From the NCBI GenBank assembly GCA_947629395.1, contig CANRDQ010000035.1, positions 1-12,958 on the forward strand: a DNA stretch of 12,958 nt, in the 5' to 3' direction. The stretch is from an uncultured Bacilli bacterium (lineage in GTDB: Bacteria; Bacillota_I; Bacilli_A; RF39; UBA660). The notes under the pieces were generated by a model that saw nothing but the letters and a program-made list of their open reading frames with translations, had not been told where the DNA came from and made no database searches. Of this stretch, positions 1 to 10,049 are shown one piece after another. Positions within the stretch are counted from its first letter, which is position 1. Each line of letters starts with the position of its first letter. The position numbers were made by a program, and so were the translations under genes.

Positions 1-11
1 TACATCTTAGG

Positions 12-908
12 CTATAACTTAGTTCTGGGCAAAACATAACTACTTATGTCAAAAAGAACATCTATATCCGAATTAAACAAATCAGATACAAGATGGGCTA
101 AATCATTTGGAGGTATATAAAAAATATTTTTGTCTAGATACAATGGTTTTTCAGCGAAAAGAACTGTTTCTAAAATTGTATCACGAATGCTTTTAGAGGG
201 ATTAATACAGCTAATCCAAGCTCCAAAATTTTTTTCATATTTTAATAATTCTGGTTCTATTAGAGAAGTATTTTTATAATTTAGCAGGCGTTTTTTTAAT
301 TCCTCTAGTGGATAAAAGTAACACCAATTTAACAGAAAATTTGTAAGCCATAGTTGATTAACACCTATTTCTTTTGGGTGTGAGGTATAAATTGTATCTT
401 CCCAATCTAACAAGTAAATAGTATCTTTTTGAATAACTGTATTTCGCGGAAGAAAACCACGATATAATATTCCTTTATCTAAGAAAGCATTCATGATTGT
501 GAATAAGGTATCTATCGATAATGAACTCTTTTCATTTTTATAAACAAGTTCTTGGAGTGATGTCCCATGATACTCCGTCAGAATATAATAAGATTGTTCG
601 TCCTGAAGTAGGACTGGCTCAATTACTTTTAATTGATAATTAGGTAAAGTTACATCTGTCAATTTTTCTTTTGCTAGCAAAGCATATTTAAGTTCATTTT
701 TTCCATCTTCTTCTGTTGTCTTTTTAGCAATATAAACTTTTTGGTGAAAACGAAAAATACGGAAACGATCTTTTACATCGATAAGTTCTGAATTTAAATA
801 GAATTTAAATTTATCATTCGAAAAAGCATATGTTACAGCTTCTGTTAAACTGCAATTAGAAATAGTATTTATTTTCTTTTTTTGATTAATTTTTTCATAT
901 AATTGCAT
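12..908 (-). CDS. Kinase-fold protein lacking the catalytic Asp (possible pseudokinase)
   Basis: This is a complete 298-residue ORF. Its ATG follows AAGGAG with suitable spacing, so the start is secure. I do not recognise a named family, but the order of motifs matches a small protein-kinase or phosphotransferase fold. VYIAKK (58-63) could supply the beta-3 lysine, YYILTEYHG (107-115) resembles a hinge, YRGFLPRN (149-156) aligns with HRDLKPEN, and YLLDWE (165-170) sits where DFG or IDWE is expected. The metal-binding Asn156 and Asp168 remain, but His becomes Tyr149 and the catalytic Asp becomes Gly151. There is no signal peptide. It uses codons such as CGC, CGA, CCG and CTG that are scarce in the chaperone genes, and it follows a gene-poor stretch, so horizontal acquisition is possible. 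The product is probably cytoplasmic. Its substrate is unknown, and whether it is active is open. Confidence 0.75.
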   Translation of the reverse strand: MQLYEKINQKKKINTISNCSLTEAVTYAFSNDKFKFYLNSELIDVKDRFRIFRFHQKVYIAKKTTEEDGKNELKYALLAKEKLTDVTLPNYQLKVIEPVLLQDEQSYYILTEYHGTSLQELVYKNEKSSLSIDTLFTIMNAFLDKGILYRGFLPRNTVIQKDTIYLLDWEDTIYTSHPKEIGVNQLWLTNFLLNWCYFYPLEELKKRLLNYKNTSLIEPELLKYEKNFGAWISCINPSKSIRDTILETVLFAEKPLYLDKNIFYIPPNDLAHLVSDLFNSDIDVLFDISSYVLPRTKL

Positions 909-960
909 TATCTCATCTCCTTAAAAACTTATATTTTGAAGCCTTTTTCTGGGGGTCATT

Positions 961-987
961 TTTATAATATCAATACAATCTGTGCAA
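961..987 (-). promoter_or_regulatory. Weak candidate promoter for the kinase-like gene
   Basis: On the minus strand TTGCAC (987-982) is followed after 15 nt by TATAAA (966-961), about 55 nt upstream of the start codon at 908. The spacer is short and both hexamers are imperfect, so this is only the best candidate seen in the stretch. Confidence 0.25.
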
Positions 988-1035
988 GATTAAAATGATG
1001 GATTATATCTTACGATGTGAACTCTGATATGAACC

Positions 1036-1137
1036 CTATTTCTTGGACAAATTCATCATTGATAAAAAATACCACCATAGTGTTATTAATATCAGTATGA
1101 ATCTTATTACAAAATCAATCGGCGTCAATTCCTCCAT
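1036..1137 (-). CDS. Candidate 33-residue single-helix membrane peptide
   Basis: The ORF begins at an ATG, runs 33 codons and ends at TAG. Residues 8-28 are strongly hydrophobic and include WWY, and the tail ends in KK, so one transmembrane helix with a basic end is predicted. There is no ribosome binding site before the ATG. A GGAGG lies inside the first codons, only 2 nt before an in-frame TTG. A TATTAT hexamer ends 7 nt before the ATG, so a leaderless transcript is conceivable. The start ELTPIDFVI faintly recalls DUF421/YetF proteins, which may be coincidence or the trace of a broken gene. Existence as a gene is uncertain. Confidence 0.28.
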   Translation of the reverse strand: MEELTPIDFVIRFILILITLWWYFLSMMNLSKK

Positions 1138-1256
1138 TAATTAGATAATACACTTTTGTTGTATAAACATATATTTAATATGAGAATAGTTAAATTTGTG
1201 TTTGCTTCAACAGTTTTTCTTTTTTATTGTGTCGCAAACATAGTGTTTAATTTCGA

Positions 1257-1349
1257 TTAATTATTTAAAAAATTAATTTTTATCATAGTTTCTTCCGGTT
1301 TATATTCTTCTATTAAGCTTATTAAATATTCTAAAGTTATTTTATCCAT
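1257..1349 (-). CDS. Candidate 30-residue ORF resembling the N-terminus of Rel/SpoT proteins
   Basis: The ORF opens at an ATG with GAGG only 4 nt upstream, which is tighter than ideal, and ends at TAA. The peptide starts MDKITLEYLI and continues with EEYKPEE, then IKINFLNN. From memory, Rel/SpoT (p)ppGpp synthetases of Firmicutes often start with a stretch of this form (IT-x-E-x-L-I, Y-x-PEE, then an IKKAY-type helix). No HD or synthetase domain follows in any frame, so at most this is a stub of a displaced gene. It could also be a chance ORF or an unrelated micropeptide. Confidence 0.25.
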   Translation of the reverse strand: MDKITLEYLISLIEEYKPEETMIKINFLNN

Positions 1350-1432
1350 AGTGCCTCAAAAAAACATCACCTTTTTATTCCAAACAAGCAATTATTACGT
1401 TACATTACTATAATAAAAGAGCAGGCTTTTCT

Positions 1433-1480
1433 AAGAAAATAATAACTAATAAATTGTTCTTTTGAAGAGTTGTTTAGTTA
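1433..1480 (-). terminator. Weak terminator-like hairpin downstream of the CYTH gene
   Basis: TAACTAA (1480-1474 on the minus strand) can pair with TTAGTTA (1449-1443). A short inner TCTT/AAGA stem lies between them, and the outer arm is followed by TTATTTTCT. The hairpin is AT-rich and the T-tract is broken, so termination would be partial. Confidence 0.35.
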
Positions 1481-1502
1481 CACACTACTACATGTATTTA
1501 TA

Positions 1503-2090
1503 TTATTTGTCCCGAGATTCTTGCATTTCTTCTAATAATAAAGCTGCTTTCTTGACAAAATAATCACTTTTATCATAAGAAATATCATATTTTTCTAAGG
1601 CTTTAATCATTTCCTCAATGCTTTCATATTGCTTTGAATAATCAGCAGTATGATTTTCCATTTCTATAAATATGTACTTATCATTTACTAATTGAACTGT
1701 AAATTCAATGTCGTGATTCGAATATACAATACAAGAATCATTAATTTTTAAAAGTTGTTTATAATGAATTGCTTTCATAAAAGATAGTGCTTGACGAATA
1801 CTGTAAATTGGGCAAGAAATTTTTCTTTGTTTTAAAATAATTCCTTTTGGTCCATATTTTTTGTATTTATAAAGTAATTCTTTTTCTTTTCCTTTTACAT
1901 CACGTACAATAACACATTCTTTTAGAATTTTTAGAAGTGGAACATTTGTAACATCAAAATTCTTTTTTAATAAATAAGTGTCTTCCATTTGATATTTTTC
2001 AACTATGTGAAAACCCTTTTTTTCTAGTTCACGATGGAGCTGTTCATAATCTTTTTTGACTTGTACTGTAATTTCATTTTCATAACTCAT
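1503..2090 (-). CDS. CYTH-domain protein (triphosphate tunnel fold)
   Basis: This is a 195-residue protein with ATG at 2090 preceded by AAGGTGA at good spacing. The layout suits a CYTH (CyaB/thiamine-triphosphatase) fold. There is an N-terminal strand ENEITVQVK (4-12), basic residues on later strands (R63; KYKKY 75-79; KQRK 87-90), an acidic FIEMEN strand (141-146) and a helical tail. The family fold is a beta tunnel that binds triphosphate compounds with divalent metals. The ExExK signature is degenerate: the positions two and four before K12 are Gln10 and Thr8. E6, K12, E143 and E145 remain. The substrate cannot be told from sequence. The gene is monocistronic, with its own likely promoter and the tgt terminator upstream. 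Family placement is fairly sure; activity is not. Confidence 0.72.
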   Translation of the reverse strand: MSYENEITVQVKKDYEQLHRELEKKGFHIVEKYQMEDTYLLKKNFDVTNVPLLKILKECVIVRDVKGKEKELLYKYKKYGPKGIILKQRKISCPIYSIRQALSFMKAIHYKQLLKINDSCIVYSNHDIEFTVQLVNDKYIFIEMENHTADYSKQYESIEEMIKALEKYDISYDKSDYFVKKAALLLEEMQESRDK

Positions 2091-2160
2091 TTCAAATCAC
2101 CTTCATTAAATATATAGGATAAAAAACAAATATATATAAGAATTTAATTTTTTTATAGTT

Positions 2161-2189
2161 ATTTTCACACACAGCAAAGGATTTGTCAA
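2161..2189 (-). promoter_or_regulatory. Candidate promoter of the CYTH gene
   Basis: A perfect TTGACA (2189-2184 on the minus strand) is followed after 17 nt by GAAAAT (2166-2161), which is preceded by TGT as in extended -10 promoters. The -10 is imperfect. The leader to the ATG would be about 65 nt and very AT-rich. Confidence 0.42.
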
Positions 2190-2300
2190 TATTTAAATGA
2201 TTTTTATTTTTATTTAAATTAACCAAACTTTTTTCTTTATATGTATGTTTATTTATCGATAGTGAACATTAGATTTTATAATAAAAAATAAAAGGCAATG

Positions 2301-2336
2301 AAAAAACAGCACTCTATTTTAATAGACTACTGTTTT
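2301..2336 (-). terminator. Rho-independent terminator of tgt
   Basis: Starting 4 nt after the tgt stop codon, AAAACAG...TCTATT pairs with AATAGAG...CTGTTTT. The stem is about 14 bp with one wobble and one mismatch, has a small AT loop, and is followed by TTTTTT. This separates tgt from the CYTH gene. Confidence 0.85.
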
Positions 2337-2340
2337 GACA

Positions 2341-3485
<1,145 letters not shown>

Positions 3486-3491
3486 CAAAAC

Positions 3492-3516
3492 AAAAAGAAT
3501 GACTAATCATTCTTTT
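3492..3516 (-). terminator. Terminator of the heat-shock operon, overlapping the dnaJ stop codon
   Basis: AAAAGAATGA (3516-3507 on the minus strand) pairs perfectly over 10 bp with TCATTCTTTT (3502-3493), with a TTAG loop at 3506-3503 and a T-run after the stem. The last dnaJ codons form the 5' arm and the TAG stop lies in the loop. Confidence 0.8.
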
Positions 3517-4654
3517 CAGTAAAACTATCAAACTCACTAATTTCTTTATCTAATAAGTCAGTTTTATCAAGTTTTTCAAATATTTTCTTTTGTTCACGAG
3601 AAAGTTTTTTAGGCATAATAACTTTAAAGATAACATACATATTTCCTTTATGATGTCTACTCTTGTTATCGATACCTTTACCTTTAATTCTTTGTTTATC
3701 TCCTGTAGATGTTCCACTAGGTACAGTAAGTTTTACATTTCCATAAAGAGTTGGAACTTCCTTTTTACAACCTAAGACAGCTTCGGTAATATTAAGTGGA
3801 ACTTCTAGATAGATATCATCGCCATCTCTTTTATAATATTTATGTTCTTTTACATAAAACTCTAAATATAAGTCTCCTGGCTCTCCACCATTACTTCCGG
3901 CATTACCTTTACCAGGAACTCTTAATCTATCACCTGTCGCAATTCCAGCCGGAACATTTACAGTAATAGTTTTATTTTCAGTAACATTACCAGTTCCATG
4001 ACAATGAGTACATTTTTTCTTAAATGTCTTACCTTTTCCATTACAATCAGGACAAGTTGTTTTAGTTAAGAATGATCCAAACATTGTATGTTGTTCTGAA
4101 GTAACTGTTCCACTACCATGACAAGTTGTACAAGTTTCTTCATCAAAACCACCTTTACCACTACATTTAGGACAGTTTTCTACAACATCTAAATCAAAAT
4201 CTTTTTCAGTTCCATGACAAGCTTCTAAGAAAGTGATATCTACTCTAATTAGTAAATCATCACCACGTCTAGCGGAATTACGAGTTCGTCCTCCTCCAAA
4301 TCCAGAAGAGAATCCTCCACGTCCGCCACCGAAGACACTATCAATAATATCATCTAAATCTATATTAATATCTCCAAATCCAGAAGAGAATCCAGAGAAG
4401 TCACCATATCCTCCTGGTCTAGCACCATTACCTACTCCGGCATGACCAAATCTATCATATTGACTTCTTTTAGTCGCATCAGATAAAACTGAATAAGCTT
4501 CTTGTACTTCTTTAAATTTTTCAGCCATTTCTGGTTTATCTTTATTTAAATCTGGATGATATTGTTTAGCTTTTTTTCGAAAAGCACTTTTTATTTCTGC
4601 TTCAGTGGCATCTTTTGATACACCAAGCACTTCATAATAATCCCTTTTATCCAA
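3503..4654 (-). CDS. dnaJ: Chaperone DnaJ (Hsp40, type I)
   Basis: DnaJ delivers unfolded substrates to DnaK and stimulates its ATPase. In order there is a J domain with YHPD (HPD 33-35), a Gly/Phe-rich linker (about 70-130) containing IDLDDIIDSVF, four CxxCxGxG zinc repeats (starting near 161, 175, 201 and 215), and the C-terminal substrate-binding and dimer domains, so it is a complete type I Hsp40. I chose the TTG at 4654. It gives MDKRDYYEVLG, the usual DnaJ start, and GAGGTGA lies 5 nt upstream. The GTG at 4663 would add three residues but lies inside that ribosome binding site. The pepF stop codon overlaps the same site, so translation is probably coupled. It is the last gene of the operon. 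Confidence 0.97.
   Translation of the reverse strand: MDKRDYYEVLGVSKDATEAEIKSAFRKKAKQYHPDLNKDKPEMAEKFKEVQEAYSVLSDATKRSQYDRFGHAGVGNGARPGGYGDFSGFSSGFGDINIDLDDIIDSVFGGGRGGFSSGFGGGRTRNSARRGDDLLIRVDITFLEACHGTEKDFDLDVVENCPKCSGKGGFDEETCTTCHGSGTVTSEQHTMFGSFLTKTTCPDCNGKGKTFKKKCTHCHGTGNVTENKTITVNVPAGIATGDRLRVPGKGNAGSNGGEPGDLYLEFYVKEHKYYKRDGDDIYLEVPLNITEAVLGCKKEVPTLYGNVKLTVPSGTSTGDKQRIKGKGIDNKSRHHKGNMYVIFKVIMPKKLSREQKKIFEKLDKTDLLDKEISEFDSFTEKND
4294..4393. repeat. 22-bp perfect direct repeat in the Gly/Phe linker of dnaJ
   Basis: The same 22 bases occur at 4294-4315 and 4372-4393, 78 bp apart, which is exactly 26 codons. Both copies encode GFSSGFG. Recombination or slippage between them would delete 26 residues in frame, removing the IDLDDIIDSVF segment. 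Confidence 0.85.
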
Positions 4655-4659
4655 TTTTC

Positions 4660-4666
4660 TCACCTC
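4660..4666 (-). promoter_or_regulatory. Ribosome binding site deciding the dnaJ start
   Basis: GAGGTGA (4666-4660 on the minus strand) is an extended match to the 16S 3' end and sits 5 nt before the TTG at 4654. It contains part of the pepF TGA stop and the alternative GTG, which argues for TTG initiation and coupling. Confidence 0.75.
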
Positions 4667-6476
4667 ACTTCTTGTAGACTAATTGATATTCTTCTTTAAA
4701 GTCATCAAGTAAGTTTCCAAAAGAGTCTACTGCCTCTTTAATAACATTACCTTGTTCCATATCAATTCCTAATGTTTTAAGTTCATCAATTGGATACATA
4801 CTTCCACCTAAACTTAAAAACTCAATATACTTTTTAGTAAACTCTTTATCACCATTAAATATTTTATTCGCAATTACTATAGATGCTGACATACTAGTTG
4901 CATATTTATAAACGTAAAAAGGAGTATAGAAATGAGGAATTCTTTCCCATTCATATTTTATTTCTTCATCAACTGTTACATCTTCACCATAGTATTTTTT
5001 ATTTAAATCTAAATAGTAATTACATAGTTCATCACTAGTTAAAGCTGCTCCTGCTTCTCTTTGTTGATAAACATATCTTTCAAATTCCGCAAACATTGTT
5101 TGACGATAAATAGTACCTTTATAATCATCTAATAATTTATTAATAATAGAAAGTTTTTCTTTTTCATCTGTACTATTTTTTAACATAGTTAAAGCTAATA
5201 AAATCTCATTTACAGTTGAAGCTACTTCTGCAACAAATATTTTATAATCAGCATATTGTCTTATATTATTCTCATTAGAATAAGTTGTATGCATAGAATG
5301 ACCTAATTCATGGATTACAGTTGAAACATCATTTAAACTACCTTTAAAGTTTGTAAGTATAAATGGATCTGTATCATAAGTACCAGAAGAATAAGCTCCA
5401 CCAGTTTTATTTTGGTTAGGCATAACATCAATTAATTTATTATCAAATATATTAGTTGCCTTTTCAACATAATCTTCTCCTAAAGGTCTAATTACATCTA
5501 GGATAATTTCTTTAGCTTCTTCAAATGTATATTCTTTAGTTTTCTCTTGAATTAAGTCTACATAAGTATCATATATATGTAATTCTTCTAACTCTAAAGC
5601 TTCTTTTTTAAATTTATAATATTCATGAAGTTTAGCAAGTCCACCATTTATTTCTTTAATTAAATTATCATAAACTTGAACAGGAATATTATCAGCATAA
5701 AGAGATTGTTCAAGCTTACTTGGGAAGTTGTATATTTTAGATAAAGCAATATTTCCATCTACACTTCCCATATATGTAGAAGTAATTGTATTTTTAAAAC
5801 CTTCATAACCTTTATATAAAGATTTAAAAGCTTCTTCTCTTACTCTTCTATCTTTACTTCTAATATAAGTTCCATAATTAGTATCATTTAATTCAACAGT
5901 ATTTCCATTTTCATCTACAATAGGATCAAACTTTAACTCTGAATTAACTAAGATATCATAAGTTGTACTATTAGCTTCTAAAGCTTTAGACATAGTTGAT
6001 ACTAACTCTTCTTTATCAGAAGTTAAGTAATGATCACGATAACGATTTTGTCTTTCTATTTGTAATTCATAATTTTTTAAGAATTCATCTTCATTTAATA
6101 ATTCTTTTACTCTATCAGTATCTTGAGCAAATAATTCTTCTTGGAAGAAAGAATCTTTTTCACTATATTTATAAATAGTAGAAAATACTAAATCTTGACG
6201 TTTTTGACTTGCAGTATCACTTACATCTACATCATGTTGTAAATGGGCATAAGAATATAATTTATTTATTAATTTATCTATTTCTTCTTCTAATTCAAAA
6301 TATAATTTTAAAGTTTTACTATCTGAAAATAACTTACCTTTAAAAGAAGGAATTTTCTCAATTAGAGTATTTAATTTTTGTAAATCTTGTTCCCATTCTT
6401 CTTCAGTTTTATATATTCTAGTCAAATCCCATTTATACTTTTCTTCTATTTCACTACGTTTTTTTACTGTTTCCAT
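4665..6476 (-). CDS. pepF: Oligoendopeptidase F, M3 zinc metallopeptidase
   Basis: The protein is about 603 residues, typical of M3B oligoendopeptidase F. These are cytoplasmic zinc peptidases that cut medium-length peptides and not folded proteins. The zinc motif HELGH (389-393) lies in STVIHELGHSMH, with the third ligand probably Glu417 in IFVAEVASTVNE, 24 residues after the second His. No signal peptide is seen. I chose the ATG at 6476 because GAGAGGA ends 9 nt before it; an in-frame TTG at 6485 directly abuts that site. It lies 72 nt after dnaK with a hairpin between, and its stop codon overlaps the dnaJ ribosome binding site. Its place inside the chaperone operon is unusual and suggests peptide clearance during heat stress, which is an inference. 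Confidence 0.93.
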   Translation of the reverse strand: METVKKRSEIEEKYKWDLTRIYKTEEEWEQDLQKLNTLIEKIPSFKGKLFSDSKTLKLYFELEEEIDKLINKLYSYAHLQHDVDVSDTASQKRQDLVFSTIYKYSEKDSFFQEELFAQDTDRVKELLNEDEFLKNYELQIERQNRYRDHYLTSDKEELVSTMSKALEANSTTYDILVNSELKFDPIVDENGNTVELNDTNYGTYIRSKDRRVREEAFKSLYKGYEGFKNTITSTYMGSVDGNIALSKIYNFPSKLEQSLYADNIPVQVYDNLIKEINGGLAKLHEYYKFKKEALELEELHIYDTYVDLIQEKTKEYTFEEAKEIILDVIRPLGEDYVEKATNIFDNKLIDVMPNQNKTGGAYSSGTYDTDPFILTNFKGSLNDVSTVIHELGHSMHTTYSNENNIRQYADYKIFVAEVASTVNEILLALTMLKNSTDEKEKLSIINKLLDDYKGTIYRQTMFAEFERYVYQQREAGAALTSDELCNYYLDLNKKYYGEDVTVDEEIKYEWERIPHFYTPFYVYKYATSMSASIVIANKIFNGDKEFTKKYIEFLSLGGSMYPIDELKTLGIDMEQGNVIKEAVDSFGNLLDDFKEEYQLVYKK

Positions 6477-6485
6477 ATATTGCAA

Positions 6486-6492
6486 TCCTCTC
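6486..6492 (-). promoter_or_regulatory. Ribosome binding site deciding the pepF start
   Basis: GAGAGGA (6492-6486 on the minus strand) ends 9 nt before the ATG at 6476 and directly abuts the alternative TTG at 6485, so ATG is the likely start. Confidence 0.65.
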
Positions 6493-6531
6493 TATTATTT
6501 TATTTGTACGTCTACTATATAATACAAGAGA

Positions 6532-6553
6532 AAGTTCTAGTTTCCTAGAACCT
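6532..6553 (-). terminator. Intercistronic hairpin between dnaK and pepF (attenuator or stabiliser)
   Basis: GTTCTAG (6551-6545 on the minus strand) pairs with CTAGAAC (6540-6534) around a GAAA tetraloop, extended by a G-U and an A-U pair to 9 bp. It is followed by TTCTCTTGTA, which is not a clean T-run, so it is more likely a partial terminator or a 3' protective or processing stem-loop for dnaK mRNA than a full stop. Confidence 0.5.
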
Positions 6554-6557
6554 AATC

Positions 6558-8976
<2,419 letters not shown>

Positions 8977-8982
8977 ATCATT

Positions 8983-9969
8983 CTACCTTTCTATATTTTC
9001 CTTTAAGTATTCTAACATACTAACGACTCTTTCATATTCCATTCTTTTTGGTCCGATAATCGCTAGTGTTCCTTCCTCTGTAGGAGTTTTAAATTTAGTC
9101 TTAATTACTGTAATATCTTCATCAATATTGTTTTCACTACCGATATATACCTTTATATTATTGTCATCATCAGCTTTAATCTCATTAACAATATTATCAT
9201 CATCAAGCTTTGAAAATAAATTCTTAACTTTATCAATACTACTAAATTCTGGTTGATTTAAGAATTTATGTTTACCAACAATATTAATATCAGGTTCAGT
9301 AAACTCTGAAAATACATTATAAAAGGCATTGTATATTTGTTCATGTTGATCAACATACTGTCCAATTATCGGTTTTACCTCATACTCTAATTTTGAAGAA
9401 ACTTCATCAATAGGAGTTCCAACTATTAAGTTATTGATTAAAGAAACTGTTTTGGAAATATCTTTTGTATCAATATTTTTTAGTTGAATGTTCTTATGTT
9501 GAACGTGTCCTTTATCAGTTATGACAATAACAGCCATACTATCCTCATCAAGAGGTACTACTTCAATCTTTTTTAGTAGATTATCATGAGAAGAAGAACC
9601 TAATACAACAGTAGCATAACTAGTCATATCAGAGATAACTTGTAAACTTTGATTTATGCAGTCTGATAAAACCATTTGTTGATTACGAAAGATTATTTGT
9701 AATTTCAACATATCTTCAGCATTCATTTTTTTAAGTTCCATCAAATTATCTACATAATATCTGTAACCTTCTTCACTAGGTATTCTTCCTGATGAAGTAT
9801 GAGTCTTTTCTAGTAATTCTTTTTCTTCTAAGGTTGCCATCTCACTACGAACTGTAGCACTAGAACATTTTAACTTTTTACAAATTAAATTTGAACTAAC
9901 TGGTTTAGCCAGTTTAATATAATGTTCAACAATTAACTTTAATATCTTATTCTGTCTTTCAGTTAACAT
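8983..9969 (-). CDS. hrcA: Heat-inducible transcription repressor HrcA
   Basis: HrcA represses class I heat-shock genes by binding CIRCE and depends on the GroEL chaperonin for folding in known systems. The protein is 328 residues from the chosen ATG. The N-terminal winged helix (LTERQNKILKLIVEHYI; SSATVRSEMATLEEKELL), the conserved SSGRIPSEEGYRYYVD segment (about 58-73) and the C-terminal GPKRMEYERVVSMLEYL are all present. I chose the ATG at 9969 because GGAGG ends 8 nt upstream; an in-frame TTG at 9984 overlaps that site and would add five residues. It is the first gene of the operon, with CIRCE in its leader, so it should be autoregulated. Confidence 0.97.
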   Translation of the reverse strand: MLTERQNKILKLIVEHYIKLAKPVSSNLICKKLKCSSATVRSEMATLEEKELLEKTHTSSGRIPSEEGYRYYVDNLMELKKMNAEDMLKLQIIFRNQQMVLSDCINQSLQVISDMTSYATVVLGSSSHDNLLKKIEVVPLDEDSMAVIVITDKGHVQHKNIQLKNIDTKDISKTVSLINNLIVGTPIDEVSSKLEYEVKPIIGQYVDQHEQIYNAFYNVFSEFTEPDINIVGKHKFLNQPEFSSIDKVKNLFSKLDDDNIVNEIKADDDNNIKVYIGSENNIDEDITVIKTKFKTPTEEGTLAIIGPKRMEYERVVSMLEYLKENIER

Positions 9970-9977
9970 TACTACAA

Positions 9978-9982
9978 CCTCC
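9978..9982 (-). promoter_or_regulatory. Ribosome binding site deciding the hrcA start
   Basis: GGAGG (9982-9978 on the minus strand) ends 8 nt before the ATG at 9969 and overlaps the upstream TTG, so ATG is the start. Confidence 0.8.
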
Positions 9983-9988
9983 AATACT

Positions 9989-10015
9989 TTAGCACTATCT
10001 ATTTATGAGTGCTGA
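9989..10015. promoter_or_regulatory. CIRCE operator (HrcA binding site)
   Basis: TTAGCACTA, 9 nt, then GAGTGCTGA. The CIRCE consensus is TTAGCACTC-N9-GAGTGCTAA, so 16 of 18 arm positions match and the spacer is exact. It lies just downstream of the -10, around the transcription start, where bound HrcA would block initiation. Confidence 0.96.
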
Positions 10016-10019
10016 ATAT

Positions 10020-10049
10020 ATTATATGCCTATTTTTTAGCACTTGTCAA
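10020..10049 (-). promoter_or_regulatory. Sigma-A promoter of the hrcA-grpE-dnaK-pepF-dnaJ operon
   Basis: Perfect TTGACA (10049-10044 on the minus strand) and TATAAT (10025-10020) with an 18-nt spacer. The CIRCE begins 4 nt downstream of the -10. This is the only strong promoter seen for the operon. Confidence 0.9.

Larger units (their letters stand above)
909..1502. other. 594-nt gene-poor stretch between the CYTH gene and the kinase-like gene
   Basis: No long ORF occurs on either strand. It contains a weak terminator-like hairpin after the CYTH gene, two very small minus-strand ORFs (1257-1349 and 1036-1137) and a 7-nt inverted repeat, TGTTTGC at 1199-1205 and GCAAACA at 1234-1240. I find no tRNA, no CRISPR array, no convincing riboswitch and no pair of insertion-sequence ends. 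The stretch looks like decayed sequence or a recombination scar rather than a single regulatory element. Confidence 0.6.

Noticed and set aside
951..964. GGGGGTCATTTTTA as a possible insertion-sequence end
   Set aside because: No matching inverted copy, target duplication or transposase fragment was found in the window.
1199..1240. Inverted repeat TGTTTGC/GCAAACA as an operator or terminator
   Set aside because: Only 7 bp with a 28-nt loop, no T-run and no gene placed to use it; expected by chance in AT-rich DNA.
2091..2300. AT-rich leader of the CYTH gene as a riboswitch
   Set aside because: I could not build any known riboswitch or T-box core; only a promoter-like pair of hexamers is supported.
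4233..4445. Proline-rich plus-strand ORF opposite the dnaJ linker
   Set aside because: The proline richness is just the reverse complement of the Gly/Phe region.
6486..6531. A separate promoter for pepF around TTGTATTATATAG
   Set aside because: A -10-like sequence is present but no acceptable -35 lies at 16-18 nt and there is no TGn extension, so it is not better than background.
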